Notes under the pieces: generated by a model | Databases searched by the model: none | The model's input: only the letters and a program-made list of their open reading frames with translations | What the model was told of the DNA's origin: nothing | DNA from: an uncultured Candidatus Peregrinibacteria bacterium | Lineage (GTDB): Bacteria; Patescibacteriota; Gracilibacteria; CAIRYL01 | Direction of reading: 5' to 3' | NCBI GenBank assembly: GCA_903882825.1 | Contig: CAIRYL010000142.1 | Span: 1 to 7,483, forward strand | DNA length: 7,483 bases | In this document: in pieces, positions 1 through 6,113 of the stretch | Layout: each line of letters begins with the position of its first letter | Position numbering within the stretch: the stretch's first letter is position 1 | Made by a program: the position numbers and the translations under genes

Positions 1-27
1 AAACTTTAAAAACTTCAAAAACTTCAA
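1..27. repeat. Three tandem copies of a 9-bp unit
   Basis: Positions 1-9, 10-18 and 19-27 read aaactttaa, aaacttcaa, aaacttcaa, so the first copy has one mismatch. The tract lies downstream of the minus-strand wall-hydrolase gene and may continue beyond the window edge. No function can be assigned. Confidence 0.6.
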
Positions 28-51
28 AAAAATAATTTTTTACAAAGTGAT

Positions 52-119
52 ATTCTTGAAACATTTCTCTTCTATTACCGCTTTTCTACGGTAATTCCGG
101 TATAATAGTATTCAAGAAT
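52..119. repeat. Nested inverted repeats at the 3' end of the wall-hydrolase gene
   Basis: The outer arms are attcttgaa (52-60) and ttcaagaat (111-119), 9 bp and perfect. Nested inside are attaccg (74-80) and cggtaat (89-95), 7 bp with an 8-nt loop, spanning the stop codon at 75-77. On the minus strand this could fold at the end of the mRNA. The nearest U-rich run lies about 20 nt further on, so it is not a textbook intrinsic terminator. It may act as a 3' stabiliser or weak terminator. Confidence 0.45.
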
Positions 120-3100
120 TTCTATAAATGTTTTTCCTTGTTTTGCCATTTCTTCTGCTCCGCATCCTGAAAGTCCCACTCCATGTCCCGATTGTGTCCC
201 TTTCCCATTTTTACAAAATACATCACTTACCGAAACCAGATATGGCGTATTTTCCCATCCCCACACATCTTTTGCACTTTTTGTTCGTCCGTTACTTTCA
301 GAGAAAAATGGAGTTTTAATAAGTTCTCCATTGTATGTCACCACCATATTTTTGGTTGCTTCTACTGCTTTTGAAAAATTTTTCGCTCTTTTCTCGTATC
401 CATATCCTAAATATTTTTGAAAACTATTAGGGCTATCATCTCCATCATATGGAGCTCCTGGATATTTTCTATTGTTTTCGTGTAAGTAAAATGCCGAATA
501 CGTACGTGCCACTACGGCAATTACTTTTTGTTTTTCAACAGGTGCACTATTAGAAACTTCTGCGATACCATTTAAATAATCAACCATTGGAAGTTCATTA
601 ATAATAATAAATTCTCCATTATATACTCGTATTTCCACTGTTCCTCTAAATTCATTATCATTCAGGCTTGTATCCCACGAGGGACGTCTTTCCCAAGAAT
701 TTATGGTGAGAATATCTCCACTGGCGGGGGTAAGCCGAAACACTTTTCCAATGGATGATCCAATTTTTACAAAGTCTCCCTCTTTGCTGACGGTACTTCC
801 TGCAGTAAAAGAGATTATTTTTCCATCCAGGCTCGCACTTCCGTTTCCGCTTATCGTGGCTTGTGTATCTTTGTACCCTAACTTAATTCGTATCATTTGC
901 TCGTCAATACCCTTTGTAATTTCTGGCGTAACCGAAGGACTCGGGGAAGGGGAAATACTGGGTGTTGGGGTTGGAGAAACATGATTTAAAACGGGATCGG
1001 TACTGATAAAAATAGAAATAATTCCTTGTCCACCAGAAATTTTTTTATTTTTCATTTTTAAATCAAAACGAAGAGTTGTATTTTTAGAAATTTTATTTTT
1101 GGATTCAAGAGCGAAAGTTGCTATTTCTCCTGGTTTTACGGCGATTTGTTGCATTTTTACTATTTTTTGTGCTACTGGTCCACGAAGAGAAAGAGTCGTA
1201 TTATTTTGTTCCCAGATAGTATTTCCGTCATTTCTTACAGAAACAACATTGGTAAATATTGTGTTTTTAAAATGAGTAACGAGTATTTTATTTTGAAGGC
1301 TATTGAGAATATTTGCCTTTATAATAGGTGTAAAATTGGTAGAAATACTTTTTTGAAGAATTGGTTTTTCTAAAATACTTTTTCCATTTTTTAAAAGATG
1401 GACACGTATTATATTTTTTGATTTTGGATTTTTTTCAAAATGCAGTGTTCCAGAAAATATTCCAGAAGTTTGAGACGGAACATCTTGAGAAAGCGAAAAA
1501 AGATATTTTTTAAGATTTATTTCTATTTCTAATTGAACGTCTTCTTTTTTCCAAACGGCATTTCCCGTATTTTTTAATGAAAAAGAGAGGAACAAGTCTT
1601 GTGCTGTATCCATACGAGATGAAAAATCTTCCAAAGAGGCAACATACTGTGCAGATTCTGTTTCTATTGGGAAAATAATACTCGCCATTGCTATTTTTTG
1701 TTGACGAATAACAGGAATAAATTCAAAAGTATGTAAACCTCCTTCGTTTCCTGCCTCAATAGTAACGTCAAAATTTCCTATTTCTCCAGGAGAAACCTGT
1801 GATTCTCGTAAAAGGGACGCCACAAAAGACGGTTTTTCGGTGGGGGGAATGGTTCGAATATCAGAGTCAGGAAGTACTGCATACAGCCACGTATCGTCTT
1901 TTTTCCAGGGAATATTTCCAGTATTTTTGTACGAAAGCGCAAATGTATAGGTTCCTTTTGGCTGTAAGTGTGCGACGGTAATTTTTCCAATAAATTCTGC
2001 AGACCTTATAATACTGCGCAAAAACTCAAGAGAAGGAAGAGAAGAAAGCATTTTTTTGATACTTGGAAGTTCTGAGTATAAATGGTCACCCGGACAAGAG
2101 GTAGATCCAACATCTCGATGTCCTAACAGATTTTGAGTGGTTTCCCCATGAAAATACGAAGAAGCAGAAAGATCAATTTGATATTTTTCAGAAAGTCCAA
2201 TGAGGAGTTTTTTAAGAGAAGCTTGTTGTGGAAGAGACACTGTTTCTTCTTGAAAATTTCCTAACAGTGCGATTCCAATAGTATTGATGTTCACACAGTA
2301 GGCATGTCCACCAACGGTATAATCTCCTCCTGCACGTCCTTCGTAAATATTTCCATTGGGCGTAATTATAAAATTATATCCAATATCACCCCATTTGCGA
2401 GAATTGGCGTGGTAGGAATAAATACTTCTGATAGCGCTTTCAGGAGTTTGGTTTTCTTTCAGGGTAGAAGCCGTATGATGAATAATTACTTTTTCAATGC
2501 TTTTTGAGTACTCAAATGGCCATCGGAGAGATTCCCCATCTTCTGTGCTTTGGGTTCTTTGTACTAAAAATTCATCTGGATATTTTTTTTGGAGTTTTGC
2601 GCATTCTTTTTCTTTTGTTGTTTTTCCTTCTTCATCAGTGTTTCCGGAATCCGAATTTTTCCCTATACGATATGATTCATCGGCACCCCATTCTTCACGC
2701 GTGATAATGTTTAAACTTTTAAAAAAGGTCATATCTCGGGTGTATGTATTTTTTGGAATAGTTACTGTTCCAGTCGTAGCAACTTTTTGGGAAGGTGTTC
2801 TTTCTCCTGAAAAAACAGAAGCAGAAAGAAGAATAGGGGATAGAGAAGTTTGAGATGAATTTTTAATTTGAAATTGGAATTGTGTTTCTGGTTTTTCAAA
2901 AAAAATAAGTTCGGTAAAAAATGAGTCTGAAGAATCAAATTCAGGAGTTTCATTTTCTCCATCTGGAAGTACTGGAATCCAATTGGAGGTTGGTGTTTTT
3001 ACAAAAATTTCTACTAATTCGCTCGTTTTAAAGGCAATGGCAGTAAATGGTTTTTCGGTATGTATCCATTGTTCGGCTTGGTTTTGATCCAGAGGTATAT

Positions 3101-3191
3101 TTTGTGGAATTTCCGCAAAAGCAGAAGAAAGAAAAAGGGAAAAAACAAGAAACGAAAAAATTCCTCCTATAATAAAACGAGGTATAAACAT
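75..3191 (-). CDS. Secreted N-acetylmuramoyl-L-alanine amidase (PGRP/Amidase_2) fused to a C-terminal SpoIID domain
   Basis: This 1038-residue exported protein probably cuts peptidoglycan in two ways. Residues 1-26 form a signal peptide with an AFA|E cleavage site. Residues 161-375 are a zinc amidase of the PGRP/Amidase_2 family: REEWGAD (165-171), IIHHTA with His238, GYNFIITPNGNIYEGR (271-286), GHRD with His358 and SCPG with Cys366. His238, His358 and Cys366 match the expected zinc ligands. An acidic/lysine-rich insert (about 175-225) separates the WGAD motif from the first histidine. Three Ig-like repeats follow (about 405-510, 520-615, 630-730), each with an N-x-G...W core such as KNTGNAVWKKED. 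A Pro/Ser/Thr linker occupies 738-757. Residues 765-1038 contain a SpoIID domain with likely catalytic Glu878, VVARTYS, FFSESNGRT and GHGVGLSGCGAEEMA. The stop is TAA. The start follows bL31 by 29 nt with no Shine-Dalgarno motif. The domain calls are strong; the in vivo role is inferred. Confidence 0.93.
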   Translation of the reverse strand: MFIPRFIIGGIFSFLVFSLFLSSAFAEIPQNIPLDQNQAEQWIHTEKPFTAIAFKTSELVEIFVKTPTSNWIPVLPDGENETPEFDSSDSFFTELIFFEKPETQFQFQIKNSSQTSLSPILLSASVFSGERTPSQKVATTGTVTIPKNTYTRDMTFFKSLNIITREEWGADESYRIGKNSDSGNTDEEGKTTKEKECAKLQKKYPDEFLVQRTQSTEDGESLRWPFEYSKSIEKVIIHHTASTLKENQTPESAIRSIYSYHANSRKWGDIGYNFIITPNGNIYEGRAGGDYTVGGHAYCVNINTIGIALLGNFQEETVSLPQQASLKKLLIGLSEKYQIDLSASSYFHGETTQNLLGHRDVGSTSCPGDHLYSELPSIKKMLSSLPSLEFLRSIIRSAEFIGKITVAHLQPKGTYTFALSYKNTGNIPWKKDDTWLYAVLPDSDIRTIPPTEKPSFVASLLRESQVSPGEIGNFDVTIEAGNEGGLHTFEFIPVIRQQKIAMASIIFPIETESAQYVASLEDFSSRMDTAQDLFLSFSLKNTGNAVWKKEDVQLEIEINLKKYLFSLSQDVPSQTSGIFSGTLHFEKNPKSKNIIRVHLLKNGKSILEKPILQKSISTNFTPIIKANILNSLQNKILVTHFKNTIFTNVVSVRNDGNTIWEQNNTTLSLRGPVAQKIVKMQQIAVKPGEIATFALESKNKISKNTTLRFDLKMKNKKISGGQGIISIFISTDPVLNHVSPTPTPSISPSPSPSVTPEITKGIDEQMIRIKLGYKDTQATISGNGSASLDGKIISFTAGSTVSKEGDFVKIGSSIGKVFRLTPASGDILTINSWERRPSWDTSLNDNEFRGTVEIRVYNGEFIIINELPMVDYLNGIAEVSNSAPVEKQKVIAVVARTYSAFYLHENNRKYPGAPYDGDDSPNSFQKYLGYGYEKRAKNFSKAVEATKNMVVTYNGELIKTPFFSESNGRTKSAKDVWGWENTPYLVSVSDVFCKNGKGTQSGHGVGLSGCGAEEMAKQGKTFIEILEYYYTGITVEKR

Positions 3192-3220
3192 AAAAAATGT
3201 TTCTGAAAGGAAGAAAATAA

Positions 3221-3436
3221 TTATGCAGTTTTTGAGGCTGATTCTCGAGCTCTAAATTTATCAATTCTTCCTGCGGTGTCTACTTCTCGTTTTTTTCCTG
3301 TAAAATAAGGATGGCATTCTTTGCAGATATCCACATGTACATCTCCACCAACCGTAGAATTCAGAACGTGTTGAGCCCCACAACCACAAATATAATTGGT
3401 GGTTACGTATTGTGGGTGAATTCCTTTTTTAGGCAT
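3221..3436 (-). CDS. rpmE: 50S ribosomal protein bL31, zinc-binding form
   Basis: This 71-residue protein is a component of the large ribosomal subunit. It opens MPKKGIHPQY, like the KxxIHPxY start of bL31, and carries the STVGGDVHVDIC and CHPYFTGK signatures. Cys17, Cys19, Cys38 and Cys41 form the CxC...CxxC zinc site, marking the zinc-containing (C+) form rather than the cysteine-free paralogue made under zinc limitation. The Lys/Arg-rich end (GRIDKFRARESASKTA) fits rRNA binding. The ATG at 3436 gives the normal length. It lies 29 nt upstream of the wall-hydrolase gene with no hairpin between, so read-through into that gene is plausible. A promoter candidate lies at 3464-3492. The stop is TAA. 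Confidence 0.97.
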   Translation of the reverse strand: MPKKGIHPQYVTTNYICGCGAQHVLNSTVGGDVHVDICKECHPYFTGKKREVDTAGRIDKFRARESASKTA

Positions 3437-3463
3437 AAGTATATCATTAAAAATTACTCATGG

Positions 3464-3492
3464 AGTATACGTCGCTTTTTTCAGAGGTGCAA
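3464..3492 (-). promoter_or_regulatory. Candidate sigma70-type promoter for rpmE
   Basis: On the minus strand TTGCAC (3487-3492) and TATACT (3464-3469) are separated by 17 bp. The -10 matches consensus at 5 of 6 positions, the -35 at only 3 of 6. Transcription would start near 3457, leaving a leader of about 20 nt before the rpmE ATG. Confidence 0.45.
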
Positions 3493-3507
3493 GAAAATCT
3501 TTTCTTG
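3490..3507. promoter_or_regulatory. 18-bp palindrome between the divergent rpmE and PEP carboxylase genes
   Basis: The arms caagaaaa (3490-3497) and ttttcttg (3500-3507) are perfect inverted repeats around a 2-bp centre. The palindrome overlaps the rpmE -35 candidate and a TTGAAA (3505-3510) facing the carboxylase gene. That TTGAAA has only a poor -10 (CACACT, 3528-3533) at 17-bp spacing. The site could be an operator seen by both promoters; chance is possible in AT-rich DNA. Confidence 0.35.
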
Positions 3508-3557
3508 AAATTCTGCGTACTCTGTTTCACACTAGTGATGATTTTTTCTTTATTTGT

Positions 3558-5066
3558 ATGCGAAAAATTCCCGTTACAATGGCGACCCAGCATCCTGATA
3601 ATGCATTTCCTTCTATTTTTTCTGGAGAACGATTTGTAACCGCACGAGATGAAATTGAGGAATGTTATAAATGTTTTTTTGAACTGGGCGTAGATGAATA
3701 TATGTGGGACTGGGAAGGAAAATTAGTAGATGAAGCGGTTATTGACCGTTTATATCAAAAATATTATGACACTTTTCAAAAAACTGCATTGGGAAAAGAC
3801 AAGTTTTTAACGTTTAGAATCCCCAATATTTGGGAAGAGCCTTCGTATCGACTTCCAAGGGCATTTATGAATCTTCTTTCGGCAGAACAAGCGGCGAAAA
3901 GTATGAATTTTCATACTCCTCCACTTTTTGAAATTATTTTACCCATGACCACCAGAGCAGATCAGCTCACTTATTTACACGAATCATTTGAGAAAATTGC
4001 CCGAGCGACGAGTGAAATTTTTGAAACAAAAAGTGAACTTCAACATATCAATATTATTCCCTTATTTGAACAAGCGGAAACAATGGCAGAAAGTGGGAAA
4101 ATACTGGAAGAGTATGTTCAATTTTTAGAAAAAGCGAGGGGGCAAATTCCTGAATATTTGAGAGTATTTATTGCCAGATCTGATCCGGCGATGAATGCGG
4201 GGCTTATTCCGTGTATGTTGGCGGTAAAAAGTGCTCTTTCATCTTATCATGAATTTGGGAAGTCGAGAGGCATTGAAATATATCCATGGATTGGTGGGGG
4301 ATCACTGCCATTTCGAGGAGGAATAAACCCTCATAATGTACAGCCAAGTATTGAGGAATACAAAGGAGCTTCTTCTATTACTATCCAAAGCGCATTCCGA
4401 TTTGATTATCCCCTCGACGAGGTAAAACGAGCGATTGCACAATATAATGTGCAACTTCCACAAAAACGTCATCAGTATACAGTTCTTACTGTTGAAGAAC
4501 AGAAAGCCATACAAGAGTTTAATACCAAAGCGATTCCTATTTTTCAGCATACTATTGAAGAAATCGCAGACATTATAAATGCCGTTGCTGATAAAATGCC
4601 GAATCATCGAGAACGAGTACAACATGTGGGGATCTTTGGATATTCTCGTGGAGTAGGAAAGGTAAAACTTCCACGTGCCATTAAATTTTGTGGATCATTG
4701 TATTCGTTAGGCGTTCCTCCAGAATTTATTGCCACGGGACGTGTTTTAAAACTCGCAGAAGAAATGGGAATGTTGCCACTCGTAAAAAAATTATATGTAA
4801 ATATAAAAGCCGATTTATTGCATGCAGGGCATTACCTCAATTGGGAAAATCTTTCATTGCTTACAAAAATGAATCCTGCGTGGAAAGAAATAGAAAAAGA
4901 TATTCATTTCGTTTCGGAAGTACTCGAATTAAATTTAGAACCCGTAGAATGTCATCATCTTTTGCATCGAAATTTTACTTCTAATATTTTTCAAAAAATA
5001 AATATTTCTGAAGATATTACAGAAGATATTTTAAGGGCAGCGGAGATTAGAAGGTCGTTAGGATAA
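3558..5066 (+). CDS. ppcA: Phosphoenolpyruvate carboxylase, archaeal type (PEPcase_2 family)
   Basis: This 502-residue cytoplasmic enzyme should convert PEP and bicarbonate to oxaloacetate and phosphate, an anaplerotic step. It belongs to the short archaeal-type family (about 500 residues), not the roughly 900-residue bacterial/plant type. The family hallmark TMATQHPDNA sits at residues 7-16. Other conserved blocks are RSDPAMNAGLIP (207-218), WIGGGSLPFRGGINPHN (244-260), QSAFRFDYP (277-285), GYSRGVGKVKLPRAIKF (361-377) and LYSLGVPPEF (381-390). The length and both ends look complete. The ATG at 3558 places the N-terminal motif at the usual distance, although no Shine-Dalgarno motif precedes it. 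It is monocistronic, with an intrinsic terminator about 115 bp downstream, and is transcribed divergently from rpmE. No neighbour points to a pathway. Bacterial members of this family are scattered, so ancestral horizontal transfer is likely. Confidence 0.95.
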   Translation: MRKIPVTMATQHPDNAFPSIFSGERFVTARDEIEECYKCFFELGVDEYMWDWEGKLVDEAVIDRLYQKYYDTFQKTALGKDKFLTFRIPNIWEEPSYRLPRAFMNLLSAEQAAKSMNFHTPPLFEIILPMTTRADQLTYLHESFEKIARATSEIFETKSELQHINIIPLFEQAETMAESGKILEEYVQFLEKARGQIPEYLRVFIARSDPAMNAGLIPCMLAVKSALSSYHEFGKSRGIEIYPWIGGGSLPFRGGINPHNVQPSIEEYKGASSITIQSAFRFDYPLDEVKRAIAQYNVQLPQKRHQYTVLTVEEQKAIQEFNTKAIPIFQHTIEEIADIINAVADKMPNHRERVQHVGIFGYSRGVGKVKLPRAIKFCGSLYSLGVPPEFIATGRVLKLAEEMGMLPLVKKLYVNIKADLLHAGHYLNWENLSLLTKMNPAWKEIEKDIHFVSEVLELNLEPVECHHLLHRNFTSNIFQKINISEDITEDILRAAEIRRSLG

Positions 5067-5080
5067 TGAAGCATTGGATG

Positions 5081-5171
5081 TAGGGGGGCAGACCTATGTG
5101 TCCGATTACCGACGTCTACCTCCTCGTGATGACGGAACACCAGTCCTTACGGGCGAAGCGCGGCAATCCAT
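5081..5171. repeat. Debris of dispersed palindromic repeats downstream of the carboxylase gene
   Basis: 5081-5103 (taggggggcagacctatgtg and on) looks like a decayed hairpin-type intergenic repeat whose right arm no longer pairs. 5123-5139 (ctcgtgatgacggaaca) matches 6804-6820 (ctcgcaatgacggaaca) with two mismatches, and gcggcaatcca (5159-5169) resembles gtggcaatcca at 6753-6763. The segment therefore shares material with the repeat cluster before purU. An open frame through it (5074-5277) is not supported as a gene. Confidence 0.5.
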
Positions 5172-5181
5172 GTTTTGTGCT

Positions 5182-5214
5182 GGGCTGACTCTTTTGAGTT
5201 ATGCCCTTTTTTTT
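5182..5214 (+). terminator. Rho-independent terminator of the PEP carboxylase gene
   Basis: gggctgactc (5182-5191) pairs with gagttatgccc (5196-5206) across a TTTT loop: six inner pairs including one G-T, one bulged T, then four G/C pairs. Eight T follow directly (5207-5214). This is a classical intrinsic terminator for plus-strand transcripts about 115 bp beyond the carboxylase stop. Confidence 0.85.
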
Positions 5215-5232
5215 CTTATTCTTCTATTTTTT

Positions 5233-5278
5233 GGGGATTCCTTGCCGGTGAAGGTCACAGAGGAAGAGGAACATTAAA
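5233..5278. repeat. Direct repeat copy 1 flanking the toxin-antitoxin unit
   Basis: This 46-bp segment matches 6068-6113 with five mismatches (at 5235, 5239, 5256, 5258, 5271) and an identical 16-bp core, 5240-5255. On the minus strand it carries the TAA that ends the small ORF at 5274-5459. On the plus strand it reads GDSLPVKVTEEEEH and stop, against GDPLPVKVREEEEH and stop in copy 2. Three of the five changes are at third positions in that frame. Whether the repeat is a recombination site or an old coding end cannot be settled here. Confidence 0.8.
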
Positions 5279-5459
5279 TATTTTTTCGTTCCTCTTGATT
5301 TTCAAAAGGAATAAACTCGCCGTTTTCAATATCGTTTATAATTTCTTGTTTGGTATTGGTAACAGAATCGTTCATAAAGCGTGTGGAAAAAGAAATTGTT
5401 TGGTGTATCTTCGGCTGAGATAAGCTATTTATAAATTCCTCCTTGGGAATCAGTATCAT
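5274..5459 (-). CDS. Doubtful small ORF downstream of the toxin
   Basis: I do not recognise this 61-residue product. It begins MILIPKEEFINSLSQPKIHQ and ends DIENGEFIPFENQEERKNI, hydrophilic and acidic near the end, with no signal peptide or membrane segment. The first ATG overlaps the toxin 3' end by 35 nt in another frame. A later ATG at 5375 would leave 33 residues (MNDSVTNTKQEIINDIENGE and on), and that part looks most protein-like. The stop codon lies inside direct repeat copy 1. It could be a third gene of the cassette, a C-terminal remnant of a disrupted gene, or chance. Confidence 0.3.
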   Translation of the reverse strand: MILIPKEEFINSLSQPKIHQTISFSTRFMNDSVTNTKQEIINDIENGEFIPFENQEERKNI

Positions 5460-5685
5460 AAATATAAACCAGTAAAATATTCCCTTCTACTTCGTATAAA
5501 AATCGATACTTCCCAATTCGGAATCGATATTTGTTTTCTTCACCTTGTAATCGTTTTATATCAATATTAAGAGAAAAAGGATCATTTTCTAGCACATGTG
5601 CAACTCGTAAAAAACGAGCAATAAGGTCAGGATGTTTTTTTAAAATTTTTTGCACTTCTTTTGAAACTTCAACTTGATATTTCAT
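5425..5685 (-). CDS. RelE/ParE-superfamily toxin of a type II toxin-antitoxin pair
   Basis: The 86-residue product has the compact RelE/ParE fold pattern: an N-terminal strand (MKYQVEVSKE), two helices with KILKKHPD and VLENDPFSL, then KRLQGEENKYRFRIGKYRFLYEV (44-66) and a C-terminal strand with VYIYDTDSQGGIYK. The K-x-L-x-G...Y-R-x-R-x-G-x-Y-R block is the family signature. RelE members cut mRNA on the ribosome and ParE members poison gyrase; the sequence alone does not decide which. The usual late HR is replaced by DSQGG, as in a RelE/ParE subgroup. The ATG overlaps the antitoxin stop as ATGA, implying translational coupling. The stop is TAG. It appears intact. Confidence 0.85.
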   Translation of the reverse strand: MKYQVEVSKEVQKILKKHPDLIARFLRVAHVLENDPFSLNIDIKRLQGEENKYRFRIGKYRFLYEVEGNILLVYIYDTDSQGGIYK

Positions 5686-5951
5686 AAAAGAGGCAAAAGT
5701 TCTTTTTCAAGGTCGGAAAGAGACAACGATTCACCATTTTTTTGTTCTTTTTTTGCCTTTTTATACGAGGCTTTATTTTTTGTAGTTACTACAGTATCCC
5801 ACTCATTTTTGGTGTCTGTAAAAGGTGTAATTTCAAACATGGGAACAGAATGCACCATAACGATATATTTGGTGTTTTCTTGTACTGACTTTTTCCAGAG
5901 AGAAGAAAGGTTTTTTCGGTATTCGTGAAGCGGAATATATTGTGTGGTCAT
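5682..5951 (-). CDS. Phd/YefM-like antitoxin
   Basis: This 89-residue protein should bind and neutralise the toxin encoded immediately downstream, and repress its own promoter. The N-terminal half, MTTQYIPLHEYRKNLSSLWK through YIVMVHSVPMFEITPF, follows the Phd/YefM pattern: a short strand, a helix with an RKNLS-type motif, then a yIV..h..P..ei.P strand pair that dimerises on DNA. The C-terminal half (about 48-89) is charged, lysine- and glutamate-rich and probably disordered until it wraps the toxin. I chose the ATG at 5951 because it starts the conserved domain. An upstream TTG at 6017 would add an unlikely hydrophobic stretch and would overlap the promoter. The stop is TGA within the ATGA overlap with the toxin. 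A TGTACA palindrome lies in the leader. Confidence 0.8.
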   Translation of the reverse strand: MTTQYIPLHEYRKNLSSLWKKSVQENTKYIVMVHSVPMFEITPFTDTKNEWDTVVTTKNKASYKKAKKEQKNGESLSLSDLEKELLPLL

Positions 5952-5959
5952 AAAAAAAA

Positions 5960-5977
5960 TACAAAAGTTTGTACAAA
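5960..5977. promoter_or_regulatory. Candidate antitoxin operator with a TGTACA core
   Basis: Two overlapping palindromes lie 9-26 nt upstream of the antitoxin ATG: tacaaa-ag-tttgta (5960-5973) and the perfect 10-mer tttgtacaaa (5968-5977), centred on TGTACA. Operators of E. coli yefM-yoeB are known to contain TGTACA cores, so an autoregulatory site is plausible. Confidence 0.5.
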
Positions 5978-5988
5978 TTTTTGCACAT

Positions 5989-6017
5989 ATTATTAAAAGA
6001 AGCAAGTGTATACTCAA
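5989..6017 (-). promoter_or_regulatory. Candidate promoter of the toxin-antitoxin operon
   Basis: On the minus strand TTGAGT (6012-6017) and AATAAT (5989-5994) are 17 bp apart, matching consensus at 4 of 6 and 5 of 6 positions. Transcription would begin near 5982, about 30 nt before the antitoxin ATG, so the TGTACA palindrome would lie in the early transcribed region. Confidence 0.45.
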
Positions 6018-6067
6018 GTCCTTTCCTTTTTCGTATTTTCCAAAGAAAAAATATTTAGTATGTGATG

Positions 6068-6113
6068 GGAGATCCCTTGCCGGTGAAGGTTAGAGAGGAA
6101 GAGGAGCATTAAA
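6068..6113. repeat. Direct repeat copy 2 flanking the toxin-antitoxin unit
   Basis: Same orientation as 5233-5278, 835 bp away, 41 of 46 positions identical. On the minus strand it carries the TAA (6109-6111) ending the HEPN-like remnant, in the register equivalent to the TAA in copy 1. The next 50 bp lead into the antitoxin promoter. No similarity to copy 1 is visible outside the 46 bp. Confidence 0.8.

Noticed and set aside
2497..2853. 118-codon plus-strand open frame inside the wall-hydrolase gene
   Set aside because: It is antisense to a fully supported domain-rich protein, and its Ser/Phe-rich product has no recognisable features.
4302..4625. 107-codon minus-strand open frame inside the PEP carboxylase gene
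   Set aside because: It is antisense to conserved carboxylase motifs; a shadow frame.
5074..5277. Plus-strand open frame of 67 codons with a hydrophobic stretch ending LPVKVTEEEEH
   Set aside because: It runs through repeat debris and across the strong intrinsic terminator at 5182-5214; the hydrophobic run is the translated T-tract. Only its last codons (the direct repeat) are of interest.
5952..6017. Extended antitoxin starting at the TTG at 6017
   Set aside because: The extra 22 residues are hydrophobic and unlike Phd/YefM N-termini, and the region holds the promoter and TGTACA palindromes; the ATG at 5951 starts the conserved domain.
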